64,000 bases of DNA, from NCBI GenBank assembly GCA_965203565.1, contig OZ241896.1, positions 2,728,001 through 2,792,000 on the forward strand. The letters are read 5' to 3'. The translations under genes were made by a program, and so were the position numbers. Every line of letters starts with the position of its first letter. Position 1 is the stretch's first letter. Under the pieces are notes generated by a model. The model searched no databases, had not been told where the DNA came from, and worked only from the letters and a program-made list of their open reading frames with translations. This DNA is from JAAXGX01 sp965203565 (GTDB taxonomy: Bacteria; Acidobacteriota; Vicinamibacteria; Vicinamibacterales; UBA8438). This document shows positions 1 through 9,770 of the stretch, piece after piece.

Positions 1-1
1 C

Positions 2-709
2 GGACTGGTCGAGGTGAGCAACCAGGCGGCGTTCGACCTCTGCCTCCGTCTGAACCGGGAGGAGAGCATCGTCGCGGGGCCGAGCTCGGCGATGGCCCTG
101 CAGGGCGCGTTCGAGCTCGTGCCGGACGAGCCGGGCAACGTGGCGGTGGTGATCTTCCCGGACAACGCCTTCAAGTATGCGTCGTCGGTGGTGAAGCACC
201 TGCCGGGGCTGGCGGCGCAGGAGACCAGGCCGGCCGCGCCGGCCCGCGACCCGCTGCTCGAAGCGATGCGGGAGAACGTGCGGGGCAACGCCGGCCTGAC
301 GATCGACGTCGACGGGGCGCACGCGCAGCTTCGGAACGGCAAGCCGTTCGTGCTCGACGTCCGCCCGCGGGCGCAGTACGAGGAGGCGCACGTCCCCGGC
401 GCGGTCAACGTGCCGCTCGCCGAGCTCGGCGCCGGCCACGCGGCGCTGCCGTCCGACCGCGACGCGCCGATCCTCAGCGTGTGCCAGCGCGGGAACGCCT
501 CGCTCTCCGGCCTGCTGGTGCTCAAGTCGCTCGGCTACCGCAACGTGCGGAGCGTCAACGGGGGGACCCTGGCGTGGCGCGAGAAGGGGTTCGCCACCGA
601 GTCGGGGGCCGGTTCGGGGAACGCAGCGGGAGGCCAAGCGGGCGCCGGATCGGAGGACGCTGCGGGGGCGGGGGCGGATGAGAGGCCGGCGCCGGACGGC
701 CGGGCGTAG
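2..709 (+). CDS. Cysteine synthase (CysM/CysK type) C-terminus fused to a rhodanese domain, 5' partial
   Basis: The reading frame is open to the left edge, so the start lies outside the window. The first ~65 residues match the end of a PLP-dependent O-acetylserine/O-phosphoserine sulfhydrylase (the GPSSAMAL loop followed by VVIFPDNAFKYASSVV). After a linker comes a rhodanese domain (LDVRPRAQYEEAHVPGA, active-site loop VCQRGNAS, Cys of CQRGN as the persulfide carrier). The tail is a Gly/Ala-rich low-complexity stretch. Family knowledge: such synthases use sulfide or a sulfur-carrier thiocarboxylate; the fused rhodanese could hand sulfur over. It is followed 16 bp later by the Mec-type protease, CysO-like carrier and MoeZ-like enzyme, which argues for CysM-type, carrier-dependent chemistry. 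The PLP lysine is not in view, so synthase identity rests on the C-terminal part and context. Confidence 0.75.
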   Translation, partial: GLVEVSNQAAFDLCLRLNREESIVAGPSSAMALQGAFELVPDEPGNVAVVIFPDNAFKYASSVVKHLPGLAAQETRPAAPARDPLLEAMRENVRGNAGLTIDVDGAHAQLRNGKPFVLDVRPRAQYEEAHVPGAVNVPLAELGAGHAALPSDRDAPILSVCQRGNASLSGLLVLKSLGYRNVRSVNGGTLAWREKGFATESGAGSGNAAGGQAGAGSEDAAGAGADERPAPDGRA

Positions 710-725
710 CGGAAAGGCGACCGCG

Positions 726-1157
726 ATGCTGACGCTCTGCCCCGAGGCCGACGCCGACATTCGCCGGCACGGCCGGGAGACGTACCCGCACGAATGCTGC
801 GGAGCGCTGATCGGCCGCGGCGGACAGGTGCTGGAGGCGCTGGCGCTGCCGAACGTCACCGGCGAGGGCTCCCGGCGCCGGTTCCGGGTCGCCCCGGCTG
901 ACTACCGCGCCGCCGAGCGGCGGGCGGCCGATCTGGAGGCGGAGCTGCTCGGGTTCTACCACTCGCATCCGGACCACCCGGCGCGCCCGTCGCGGTACGA
1001 CCTCGACCGGGCGTGGCCCGTGTTCGCGTACGTGATCGTCGCGGTCGACCGGGGGGCGCCGGCCGAGATGACTTCGTGGCGGCTGCGGCCGGATCGGGCG
1101 GCGTTCGACGAGGAGGAGGTTGCGGTCGAGGAGACGCCATGCCGACCAGGATTCTGA
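726..1157 (+). CDS. mec: Mec-type JAMM/MPN metalloprotease (CysO-cysteine hydrolase)
   Basis: A 143-residue JAB/MPN domain protein. The zinc JAMM signature is complete: Glu23 in PHECCGALIG, then His79-Ser-His81, seven residues, Ser89, two residues and Asp92 (HSHPDHPARPSRYD). In Mycobacterium the homologue Mec+ cleaves cysteine from the CysO-cysteine adduct. Here it sits between the cysteine synthase fusion and the carrier gene, so the same role is likely; it may also trim the carrier's C-terminus, as QbsD does to QbsE. I chose ATG 726, preceded by a GGAAAGG-like ribosome site; an upstream in-frame start at 678 would add a non-conserved Arg-rich leader. It overlaps the carrier gene by 19 bp. 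Confidence 0.85.
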   Translation: MLTLCPEADADIRRHGRETYPHECCGALIGRGGQVLEALALPNVTGEGSRRRFRVAPADYRAAERRAADLEAELLGFYHSHPDHPARPSRYDLDRAWPVFAYVIVAVDRGAPAEMTSWRLRPDRAAFDEEEVAVEETPCRPGF

Positions 1158-1423
1158 TTCCGACGCCGCTCCGCGCCTACGCGGGCAAGCAGGAGGCCGT
1201 GGAGGCCGAAGGCGGGACGGTCGGCGAGCTGCTGGAGAACCTGACCGCGGAGTACGCCGACCTGCGCAAGCATCTGTACAACGACGACGGGAAGCTGCGC
1301 AGCTTCGTCGCCATCTACCTGAACGACGACGACATCCGCTTCCTCGAGAAGGAGGCGACGCCGGTGAAGGCGGGCGACACCGTCAGCATCATCCCGTCGG
1401 TGGCGGGCGGGGGGCGGCCGTGA
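1139..1423 (+). CDS. cysO: CysO/MoaD-like ubiquitin-fold sulfur carrier protein
   Basis: A 94-residue beta-grasp (ThiS/MoaD/CysO) protein: N-terminal strand ILIPTPLRAYAG, the FLEKEATPVKAGDTVSIIPSVAGG ending typical of the CysO branch. Such carriers are adenylated at a C-terminal Gly-Gly by a ThiF/MoeZ enzyme, converted to a thiocarboxylate and then donate sulfur to cysteine synthase. Unusually, the reading frame does not end at GG: it continues as GGG-Arg-Pro (Gly90-92, Arg93, Pro94), so two residues would have to be removed before activation. The adjacent JAMM protease is an obvious candidate for that. ATG 1139 lies inside the end of mec and the stop overlaps the start of the activating enzyme (GTGA), so translation is probably coupled. 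Confidence 0.85.
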   Translation: MPTRILIPTPLRAYAGKQEAVEAEGGTVGELLENLTAEYADLRKHLYNDDGKLRSFVAIYLNDDDIRFLEKEATPVKAGDTVSIIPSVAGGGRP

Positions 1424-2607
1424 CCGTGGCCGCCGCGCCGCCGGCGCTCAGCAACGCCGAGGTCGCCCGGTACAGCCGGCACCTGATCATGCCGGAGGTC
1501 GGCATGGACGGGCAGCTCAAGTTGAAGGCGGCCAGCGTCCTCTGCATCGGCGCGGGAGGACTCGGCTCGCCGGCGGCGCTGTATCTGGCGGCGGCGGGCG
1601 TCGGCCGGATCGGGATCGTCGACTTCGACGTGGTCGACTACAGCAACCTGCATCGGCAGGTGATCCACGGGACGCCTGACGTCGGCCGGCCGAAGCTCGA
1701 CTCGGCGCGCGACCGCCTCGGCGCCATCAATCCGGAGGTGCAGGTCGAGACCCACGAAGTCGCGCTCTCGTCGGGCAACGCGCTCGACCTGCTCGGCGGC
1801 TACGACGTCGTCGTCGACGGCGCCGACAACTTTCCGACGCGGTACCTCGTCAACGACGCCTGCGTTCTGCTCGGCAAGCCGAACGCCTACGGCAGCATCT
1901 TCCGGTTCGAGGGACAGGCGTCGGTCTTCGCCGCCCCCGGCGGCCCGTGCTACCGCTGCCTCTACCCCGAACCGCCGCCGCCCGGCCTGGTGCCGAGCTG
2001 CGCCGAGGGCGGGGTGCTCGGCGTCCTGCCGGGAGTGATCGGCACGATCCAGGCGACCGAGGCGGTGAAGCTGATCATCGGCGCCGGCGAGCCGCTCGTC
2101 GGCCGTTTCCTGGTCTACGACGCGCTCCGGATGCGGTTCCGCGAGCTGAAGCTCCGGCGCGACTCCGACTGCCCGGTCTGCGGCGACCGTCCGACGGTGA
2201 CCGAGCTGATCGACTATGAGCAGTTCTGCGGCGTCGCCCCGGCGGCGAGTGCGCCGGCCGGCGGCGCCGGCGAGGGGACGGCGCCCGGCGGCGGCGACGC
2301 GACCGTCGAGCAGCTCAAGGCGCGGCTCGACCGCAGCGAGGACGTCTTCATCCTCGACGTCCGCGAGCCGCAGGAGCACCGGATCTGCGCCATCCCCGGC
2401 TCCACGCTCATCCCGCTCGGCGACCTGCCCGCCCGCCTCCACGAGCTGGAAGGCCGCGGCGAAATGATCGTCCACTGCAAGTCGGGCGTCCGCAGCGCCA
2501 AGGCGGTCAAGCTGCTCCGCGACGCCGGCTTCGCCGGCGCGAAGAACCTCCGCGGCGGCATCCTCCGCTGGATCGACGCCGTCGATCCGTCGCTGCCGAA
2601 GTACTGA
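1420..2607 (+). CDS. moeZ: MoeZ/MoeB-like adenylyltransferase-sulfurtransferase (ThiF + rhodanese)
   Basis: A 395-residue E1-like enzyme. Residues ~15-260 are a ThiF domain: nucleotide loop GAGGLGS (44-50), zinc Cys pairs Cys177/Cys180 and Cys251/Cys254, and a catalytic Cys194 in PSCAEGG. After a Gly/Ala linker, residues ~293-395 are a rhodanese domain with active loop HCKSGVRS (Cys353). Length and architecture match mycobacterial MoeZ (about 390 residues), which adenylates and thiocarboxylates CysO. GTG 1420 overlaps the carrier stop codon; a second GTG at 1426 is possible. As the last gene of the cluster it completes a carrier, activator, protease and synthase set. It may also serve MoaD for molybdopterin synthesis; no moa gene is in view. 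Confidence 0.9.
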   Translation: MTVAAAPPALSNAEVARYSRHLIMPEVGMDGQLKLKAASVLCIGAGGLGSPAALYLAAAGVGRIGIVDFDVVDYSNLHRQVIHGTPDVGRPKLDSARDRLGAINPEVQVETHEVALSSGNALDLLGGYDVVVDGADNFPTRYLVNDACVLLGKPNAYGSIFRFEGQASVFAAPGGPCYRCLYPEPPPPGLVPSCAEGGVLGVLPGVIGTIQATEAVKLIIGAGEPLVGRFLVYDALRMRFRELKLRRDSDCPVCGDRPTVTELIDYEQFCGVAPAASAPAGGAGEGTAPGGGDATVEQLKARLDRSEDVFILDVREPQEHRICAIPGSTLIPLGDLPARLHELEGRGEMIVHCKSGVRSAKAVKLLRDAGFAGAKNLRGGILRWIDAVDPSLPKY

Positions 2608-2778
2608 CGCCCCGCTCCGGGTCGTCCTTCACGACGTCGCGGCGCCGAGCACGGGCTGCTGGCGTACGGCCAGTCGTGTCTCCACCGCCGATGCGACTGA
2701 TTCACCGCGGGTGCAGGTCTTCAAGGCGCATGCGGACTCGCACGGCGCCGATTTCCCGGGCCGTCGCGCCGGCGTGGC

Positions 2779-2784
2779 TATACT
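2779..2784 (+). promoter_or_regulatory. Candidate -10 hexamer for tilS-ftsH-folP
   Basis: TATACT stands out in the 213-bp GC-rich gap between moeZ and tilS, 36 bp before the tilS ATG. No good -35 hexamer is visible at 16-18 bp upstream. No other structure was recognised in this gap. Confidence 0.35.
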
Positions 2785-2820
2785 GCTCCCGCACGCCGTC
2801 TGTGACGGCCTGCTTGCGTC

Positions 2821-4232
2821 ATGGCGTCCCTCCAGGAGCGCGTGCTGCGACTGATCCGCCGGGAGCGTCTGGCGCCGCGGAACGGGGAGGTGTTCGCGGC
2901 GCTGTCCGGCGGCGCCGACTCGGTGGCGCTGACGCTGCTGCTGCAGGAGATCGCGCCGGCGGCGGGGTTCGTCCTCGCCGGCGTCGTGCATCTCAACCAC
3001 CGGTTGCGCGCCGCCGCGGCCGACGACGAACGGTTCTGCCGCGAACTCGCCGCCAGGCTCGCGCTGCCGATCGTGGTGGAGCGCGCCGACGTCCGCGGGA
3101 TGGCGGAGCGAGAGCGCATCTCGATCGAGGCGGCGGGGCATCGGGCGCGGTACGCGCTGTTCGGGCGGGTCGCCGGCGCTCGCCGCGCCCGCCGCGTCGC
3201 GACGGCGCATACGAAGGACGATCGGAGCGAGACCTGCCTGATGCGGCTCGTCCGCGGCGCCGGGCCGGACGGTCTGGCGGGGATCCGGCCGCGGGCCGGA
3301 CGGGTCGTCCGGCCGCTGCTGGACGTGTCGCGCGGCGAGTTGCGCGCGTACCTCGCCGGGCGCGGACAGCCGTTTCGCGACGACGAGACGAACCGCGACC
3401 TGACCGTCACCCGCAACCGGATCCGGCACGAGCTGATCCCGTTTCTCGAAACGCGGTTCTCGCCGTCGATCGTGGACGCCGTGGCGCGCGCCGCCGACAT
3501 CGCGCGCGCCGACGCGGAATGGATCGCGGCGGCGGCCCGCGAGGCGGCGCCGGCGATCGTCGCTCGCCGCGCCGGCGAGGCGTCGGTCGACGCCGAAGCG
3601 TTGAGCCGCCAGCCGGTCGCTCTCGCCCGCCGTCTGGCGCGGCGCGCGCTGGAGCACGTGGCGCGCCGGCCGCCGGAGTTCGAGCAGGTCGACCGGTTCC
3701 TGGCCGCCGCCGGAGAGCCGGCCGGCGCTCTCCAGGAAGCCGATTTCCCCGGCTGCCGCATCGAGTGGCGCGGCCCGCGCCTCGTCGTCCGGCGGACGCG
3801 CCGCGGCGCGTTCGCCGCGGCGCGTCCGCCGTTCCGGTACGAGCTGCCGGCGCCGGGCCGGGTGCGGGCGATCGAGGCCGGGGTGGAGATCACCGCCGAG
3901 CCGACGACGCGCGATGCGCTGCCCGAGCGGCTGGCCGTGCGGCCGGACGCGGTGGCCGTCGCCGCGCGCAACATCTCTCCGCCGCTCGTCGTGCGTAGCT
4001 GGCGGCCGGGCGACGCGCTGCGGCCGCTCGGTCTAGGCGGCCGCAAGAAGCTGCAGGACCTGTTCGTGGACCGGAAGGCGCCGCGTTCGGAACGCTGCGC
4101 CGTACCGATAGTGGCCGACAGGCGTCAGGGCATCGTATGGGTCGTCGGCCACGCCTTGTCCGACGATTTTCGGATCACGCCGGAAACCGAAGGCGTGATA
4201 ACCTTGACGGTACGAAAGTTGGGGGAAACCGG

Positions 4233-4236
<4 letters not shown>
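2821..4236 (+). CDS. tilS: tRNA(Ile)-lysidine synthase TilS
   Basis: A 471-residue protein with the N-type ATP-pyrophosphatase P-loop SGGADS at residues 29-34, near the expected position, and the conserved ANRD-like block (DETNRDLTVTRNRIRHELIP). TilS modifies C34 of the CAU-anticodon tRNA to lysidine using ATP and lysine, converting a Met codon reader into an Ile reader. The C-terminal third contains the TilS substrate-binding domain (SWRPGDALRPLGLGGRKKLQDLFVDRKAPR), so the gene looks complete. Its stop overlaps the TTG start proposed for ftsH (TTGA), a tilS-ftsH order common in bacteria. Confidence 0.95.
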
Positions 4237-6149
<1,913 letters not shown>

Positions 6150-6172
6150 CCGGCCGTGCGCGGCCGGCGCTG

Positions 6173-7072
6173 ATGGCCTTTCGATCGCGCTACGAGCTGC
6201 GCCTGCCGGCCGGCCGCACGCTGGCGCTCGGCCGCCGGACGCTGGTGATGGGGATCCTCAACGTGACCCCCGATTCGTTCGCCGACGGCGGCGCGTATCC
6301 GGACCCGGGCCGTGCGGTCGAAGCGGCGCTGGCGCTCGAGGAGGCCGGCGCGGACATCATCGACGTCGGAGGGGAGTCCACCCGGCCCGGCGCCGCCCGG
6401 TTGTCGGCCGCCGAGGAGGCCGGGCGGGTCGTGCCGGTGCTGCGCCGCCTCGCGCCGCGGTTGCGGGCGCCGGTTTCGATCGATACGTACAAGGCGGAGG
6501 TCGCCCGGCAGGCGCTCGACCACGGCGCCGCCATCGTCAACGACGTATCGGCTCTGGGCCATGATCCCGGTCTGGCGGCCGTCGTCGCGGCGGCCGGCGT
6601 TCCGCTCGTGCTCATGCACATGCGCGGCCGGTCGCGCGACATGTACCGCTACGCCGACTACGACGACGTCGTCCGGCAGGTCGTCGACGAGCTGGGGTCG
6701 GCGATCGAGCGCGCGACGGCGGCCGGCGTCTCGCGGAACCAGCTCGTGGTCGATCCAGGACTGGGTTTCGCCAAGCGATCGGCGCAGACGTTCGCCGTGC
6801 TCGCGCAGCTCGACGCCCTCGCGGCTCTGGACCGGCCGATTCTCGTCGGTCCGTCCCGCAAGTCGTTCCTTCAGGAAGCGGTCGGCGAGCGTCCGCCCGG
6901 CGACCGCGAGTGGGGGACTGCGGCGGCGGTGGCGAGCGCGGTCCTGCTGGGAGCGCACGTCGTCCGGGTCCACGGTGTCCGCGAGATGGTCCAGGTCGTT
7001 CGAACAGCCGACCGGGTGCGCGCCGACATGGCGCCGCCCGGAAACGGCGCGGCCGCGGACCGCCGCAACTGA
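6173..7072 (+). CDS. folP: Dihydropteroate synthase
   Basis: A 299-residue TIM-barrel enzyme condensing 6-hydroxymethyl-7,8-dihydropterin pyrophosphate with p-aminobenzoate in folate synthesis. Signature blocks are all present: MGILNVTPDSFADGG (pterin phosphate loop), DIIDVGGESTRPGA, PVSIDTYKAEVARQAL, IVNDVSALG, LVVDPGLGFAK and PILVGPSRKSFL. It lies 23 bp after ftsH and 16 bp before cdaA, so it is probably co-transcribed with both; the ftsH-folP neighbourhood is frequent. The ATG at 6173 directly follows a short GC-rich spacer; no better start is seen. Confidence 0.95.
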   Translation: MAFRSRYELRLPAGRTLALGRRTLVMGILNVTPDSFADGGAYPDPGRAVEAALALEEAGADIIDVGGESTRPGAARLSAAEEAGRVVPVLRRLAPRLRAPVSIDTYKAEVARQALDHGAAIVNDVSALGHDPGLAAVVAAAGVPLVLMHMRGRSRDMYRYADYDDVVRQVVDELGSAIERATAAGVSRNQLVVDPGLGFAKRSAQTFAVLAQLDALAALDRPILVGPSRKSFLQEAVGERPPGDREWGTAAAVASAVLLGAHVVRVHGVREMVQVVRTADRVRADMAPPGNGAAADRRN

Positions 7073-7088
7073 TTCGGTGCGCGAACCG

Positions 7089-7910
7089 ATGGCAGGCGAG
7101 TTGCTGCAATTCTGGACGCCGGGGCGAATCGGGTGGCGGTCCGCCCTCGACGTCGCGGTCGTGGCGTTCCTGATCTACCAGTGCCTCAAGTTGATCCGGC
7201 GCACCCGCGCCGTGCAGATGGTGCTGGGGGCGGCGCTCGTCGTCGGTCTGTACTACGTATCCGAACTCGTGCCGCTGCCGACCGTCAACTGGCTCGTCAG
7301 CGACCTGATCGGGTACGTCGTCTTCGCGGCGATAGTCCTGTTCCAGGCCGACATTCGGCGCGGGTTGTCCAATCTGGGCCGCGCCCCGTTCCTCGAGCGT
7401 CTGAGCCGGCCGACCGTGACCGACGAAACGATCGAAGAGGTGGTCGTCGCCGCGACGCGGCTCGCGAGCCGCCGCGTCGGCGCCATCATCGCGATCGAGC
7501 GAGGGGTCGGTCTCAGGAGCTACATAGACAACGGCATCCCGATCGACGCGACCGTGACGTACGACCTGCTGGTCAGCGTGTTCCAGCCGAAGTCGCCGCT
7601 GCACGACGGCGCGGTGATCATTCAGGAGAACCGGATCGCGGCCGCCGCCTGCTTTCTGCCGCTCACCGTGAACCCGCGAATCGACACCCGGTTCGGCGCG
7701 CGCCACCGCGCCGCGATCGGCCTGACCGAGGAATCGGATGCGGTTGCGCTGGTCGTTTCGGAAGAAACCGGTGAGCTGTCGCTGGTGCTCGACGGCCAGG
7801 TCGAAAGCCGGATCAGGCCTGACCAGCTCCGGTTCCGCCTCGAGGCGCTGATGCTGAAGAGCGAGCGCGGCGCGCCGCAACGCACGGCGCGGCGGACGCT
7901 GATCCCGTGA
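7089..7910 (+). CDS. cdaA: Diadenylate cyclase CdaA
   Basis: A 273-residue membrane-bound diadenylate cyclase making c-di-AMP from two ATP. Three predicted membrane helices occupy roughly residues 18-95 (VAVVAFLIYQCLKLI, VLGAALVVGLYYVS, LIGYVVFAAIVLF). The DAC domain (about 105-255) carries the catalytic DGA motif in LHDGAVII and the RHR motif in GARHRAAIGL. Immediately followed by a YbbR-domain partner and glmM, the conserved cdaA-cdaR-glmM order; GlmM is known in other bacteria to bind and restrain CdaA. An in-frame GTG a few codons upstream is an alternative start. Confidence 0.93.
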   Translation: MAGELLQFWTPGRIGWRSALDVAVVAFLIYQCLKLIRRTRAVQMVLGAALVVGLYYVSELVPLPTVNWLVSDLIGYVVFAAIVLFQADIRRGLSNLGRAPFLERLSRPTVTDETIEEVVVAATRLASRRVGAIIAIERGVGLRSYIDNGIPIDATVTYDLLVSVFQPKSPLHDGAVIIQENRIAAAACFLPLTVNPRIDTRFGARHRAAIGLTEESDAVALVVSEETGELSLVLDGQVESRIRPDQLRFRLEALMLKSERGAPQRTARRTLIP

Positions 7911-8284
7911 TGGCCCGGACGCCCTTTCGCGACTTCAATCTCAAGTTGCTGGCGGTCGGCATTGCGGTCCTCCTGTGGCTGAACGTGGCGGAGGACCGTG
8001 TCATCGAGCGCGGGCTCGCCGTGCACCTGGATTTCGCGAACGTCCCCGCCGGGTTGACGATCGCCGGGCGACCCCCGGACACGATCCGCGTCCGGGTGCG
8101 GGGACCGGCCGGCATCGTCGGCGGCGTGACGCCGGGCGACGTGGCGGCGGTGCTTGACCTGAGGGGAAGGCCGCCGGGCCGGCACGCGTTCGACCTGTCC
8201 GGTGAACGGGTCCGCGCGCCGGCAGGGGTCGAAGTGACGAGCGTCGCGCCCCGCGTCGTCATGGTGACGCTGGAACCGTTATAA
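7910..8284 (+). CDS. cdaR: YbbR-domain protein, CdaA regulator (CdaR)
   Basis: A 124-residue protein with one N-terminal membrane anchor (LKLLAVGIAVLLWLNVA) followed by a single YbbR-like repeat (GLTIAGRPPDTIRVRVRGPAGIV ... VVMVTLEPL). Firmicute CdaR has up to four YbbR repeats, so this is a short version. It overlaps the cdaA stop (TGATG) and precedes glmM, which supports the role of membrane modulator of CdaA. A GTG directly in front of the ATG could also be used. Confidence 0.8.
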   Translation: MARTPFRDFNLKLLAVGIAVLLWLNVAEDRVIERGLAVHLDFANVPAGLTIAGRPPDTIRVRVRGPAGIVGGVTPGDVAAVLDLRGRPPGRHAFDLSGERVRAPAGVEVTSVAPRVVMVTLEPL

Positions 8285-8285
8285 T
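8280..8285 (+). promoter_or_regulatory. Candidate -10 hexamer upstream of the glmM leader
   Basis: A perfect TATAAT overlaps the stop codon of cdaR. It would start transcription near 8292, placing the 8303-8354 hairpin at the very 5' end of a ~130-nt glmM leader. No clear -35 hexamer was found. Confidence 0.35.
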
Positions 8286-8302
8286 CGGCTCCGTGTCGAT
8301 TG

Positions 8303-8354
8303 ACAGCCCGTGGTGGAGCCCCGCGTCGCAGCGGGAGCTTTCACCACGGGCTGT
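8303..8354 (+). repeat. Near-perfect 52-nt hairpin, short relative of the repeats at 30597 and 32139
   Basis: The arms 8303-8315 (ACAGCCCGTGGTG) and 8342-8354 are exact 13-bp inverted repeats with a nested smaller stem inside (AGCCCCGC / GCGGGAGCT). No T-run follows, so it is not a canonical terminator. The left arm and following ten bases are identical to the left end of the repeat at 32139, which suggests a shortened member of the same family. Confidence 0.7.
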
Positions 8355-8420
8355 TGAGCCGCCGCTCACGCGAGTCTCCCTGCGATAGTTTCCGCGGCGC
8401 AGGCTTCGGAGGCCACTGGC

Positions 8421-9743
8421 ATGTTCGGTACTGACGGCGTACGTGGTACGCCGGGCCGATCGCCACTCGACGCGCGCACGATCGCGCGGCTCGGATCGGC
8501 GGCGGCCCGCGTCCTGGGCGGAGGCGGCGGGACGTTGCTGGCGGCCCGCGACACGCGCGAGTCCGGTCCCTGGATCGAGCAGCAACTCGCGCGCGGGGTC
8601 GCGCACGAGCACGGAACGCTGGTGAGCGCGGGCGTGCTGCCGACGCCGGCCGCCGCCTTTCTCGTGACCGCGCAGGCATTCGACGGCGCGCTGGTCATTT
8701 CGGCTTCGCACAATCCGTTTCCCGACAACGGCGTCAAGGTGGTGGCCGGCAGCGGCGAGAAGGCCTCGTCCGCCGAGGAGGCTGAAATCGAGTCGCTGGT
8801 CGCCGACGACTCGTGGGAGGTGGCCGCCGGGATCGCTCCTCGCGTCGAGCCGCGGGACCTGTCGGACGCCTACCGTGCGCACGCGGCGGCCGCGCTGAAC
8901 GGTTGCGGGTCTCCGCCGGCCATCCGGATCGCGGTGGACTGCGCCAACGGGGCGATGTCCGGCGTGGCCCCCCGGGTGCTGCGGGAGATCGGTTTCGACG
9001 TCGTCGCCCTGAACGCCGATCCGGACGGCCGCAACATCAACCGGCTCTGCGGCTCCACCTGTCCCGACGGTCTGCAGCAGGCGGTCATCGCGCACCGGTG
9101 CCGGCTCGGGCTGGCGTTCGACGGCGACGGCGACCGCGTCATCATGGTCGACCGCCGCGGAGAGCTGGTCGACGGTGACGCGATGCTTTTCATCTGCGCC
9201 CGGTTCCTCGGCGCTCGGGGCAAGTTGCCGGGCAACGCGATCGTCGCCACGGTCATGAGCAACGTCGGACTGGAGATCGCCCTGCGCGCGGCAGGGATCA
9301 AGGTGCGCCGTTGCGCCGTGGGCGACCGCCAGGTACGGGCGGCCATGGTCTATCACGGCGTCGCGCTCGGCGGCGAGCAGTCGGGACACCTGATCTTCTC
9401 GGACCTGCTTCCTACCGGCGACGGGCTGCTCACGGCTCTGTTGGTCATCAAGGTCATTTGCGAAACGGGCGAGGATCTCGTTGATCTGCGGCGAGATCTG
9501 GAGATCTACCCGCAGACGCTGGTCAACGTGCCGGTGCGGTCGAAGCCCGAGCTGGCGTCGGAGCCTCGCATCGCGGCGGCTGTCGAGCAGGCCCGGCGAG
9601 CGCTGGGGGAAGACGGGCGCGTCCTCGTGCGTTACTCGGGGACCGAGCCGTTTCTGCGCGTGATGATCGAGGGCAGGGATCCGGCGGCCGTCCGGGAGCT
9701 GGCGGCCGGCATCGCCAGCCGGGCCGGTACGCTGCTGGGCTGA
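8421..9743 (+). CDS. glmM: Phosphoglucosamine mutase
   Basis: A 440-residue alpha-D-phosphohexomutase converting glucosamine-6-phosphate to glucosamine-1-phosphate for UDP-GlcNAc, peptidoglycan and LPS. It begins with the family's MFGTDGVRG sequence. Phosphoserine loop ISASHNP, metal loop DGDGDR, sugar-binding GGEQSGH and phosphate-binding RYSGTEPFLRVM are all intact. Length is the family norm. It is separated from cdaR by ~136 bp holding a promoter-like TATAAT and a long hairpin, so it may have its own promoter in addition to read-through from cdaA. Confidence 0.95.
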   Translation: MFGTDGVRGTPGRSPLDARTIARLGSAAARVLGGGGGTLLAARDTRESGPWIEQQLARGVAHEHGTLVSAGVLPTPAAAFLVTAQAFDGALVISASHNPFPDNGVKVVAGSGEKASSAEEAEIESLVADDSWEVAAGIAPRVEPRDLSDAYRAHAAAALNGCGSPPAIRIAVDCANGAMSGVAPRVLREIGFDVVALNADPDGRNINRLCGSTCPDGLQQAVIAHRCRLGLAFDGDGDRVIMVDRRGELVDGDAMLFICARFLGARGKLPGNAIVATVMSNVGLEIALRAAGIKVRRCAVGDRQVRAAMVYHGVALGGEQSGHLIFSDLLPTGDGLLTALLVIKVICETGEDLVDLRRDLEIYPQTLVNVPVRSKPELASEPRIAAAVEQARRALGEDGRVLVRYSGTEPFLRVMIEGRDPAAVRELAAGIASRAGTLLG

Positions 9744-9770
9744 TCCGGTCCGGTTGCGAAAAGCGGGCGC

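Noticed and set aside
8285..8420. glmS-type riboswitch upstream of glmM
   Set aside because: The gene is glmM, not glmS, and the leader contains only the long inverted repeat, no conserved ribozyme core I can recognise.
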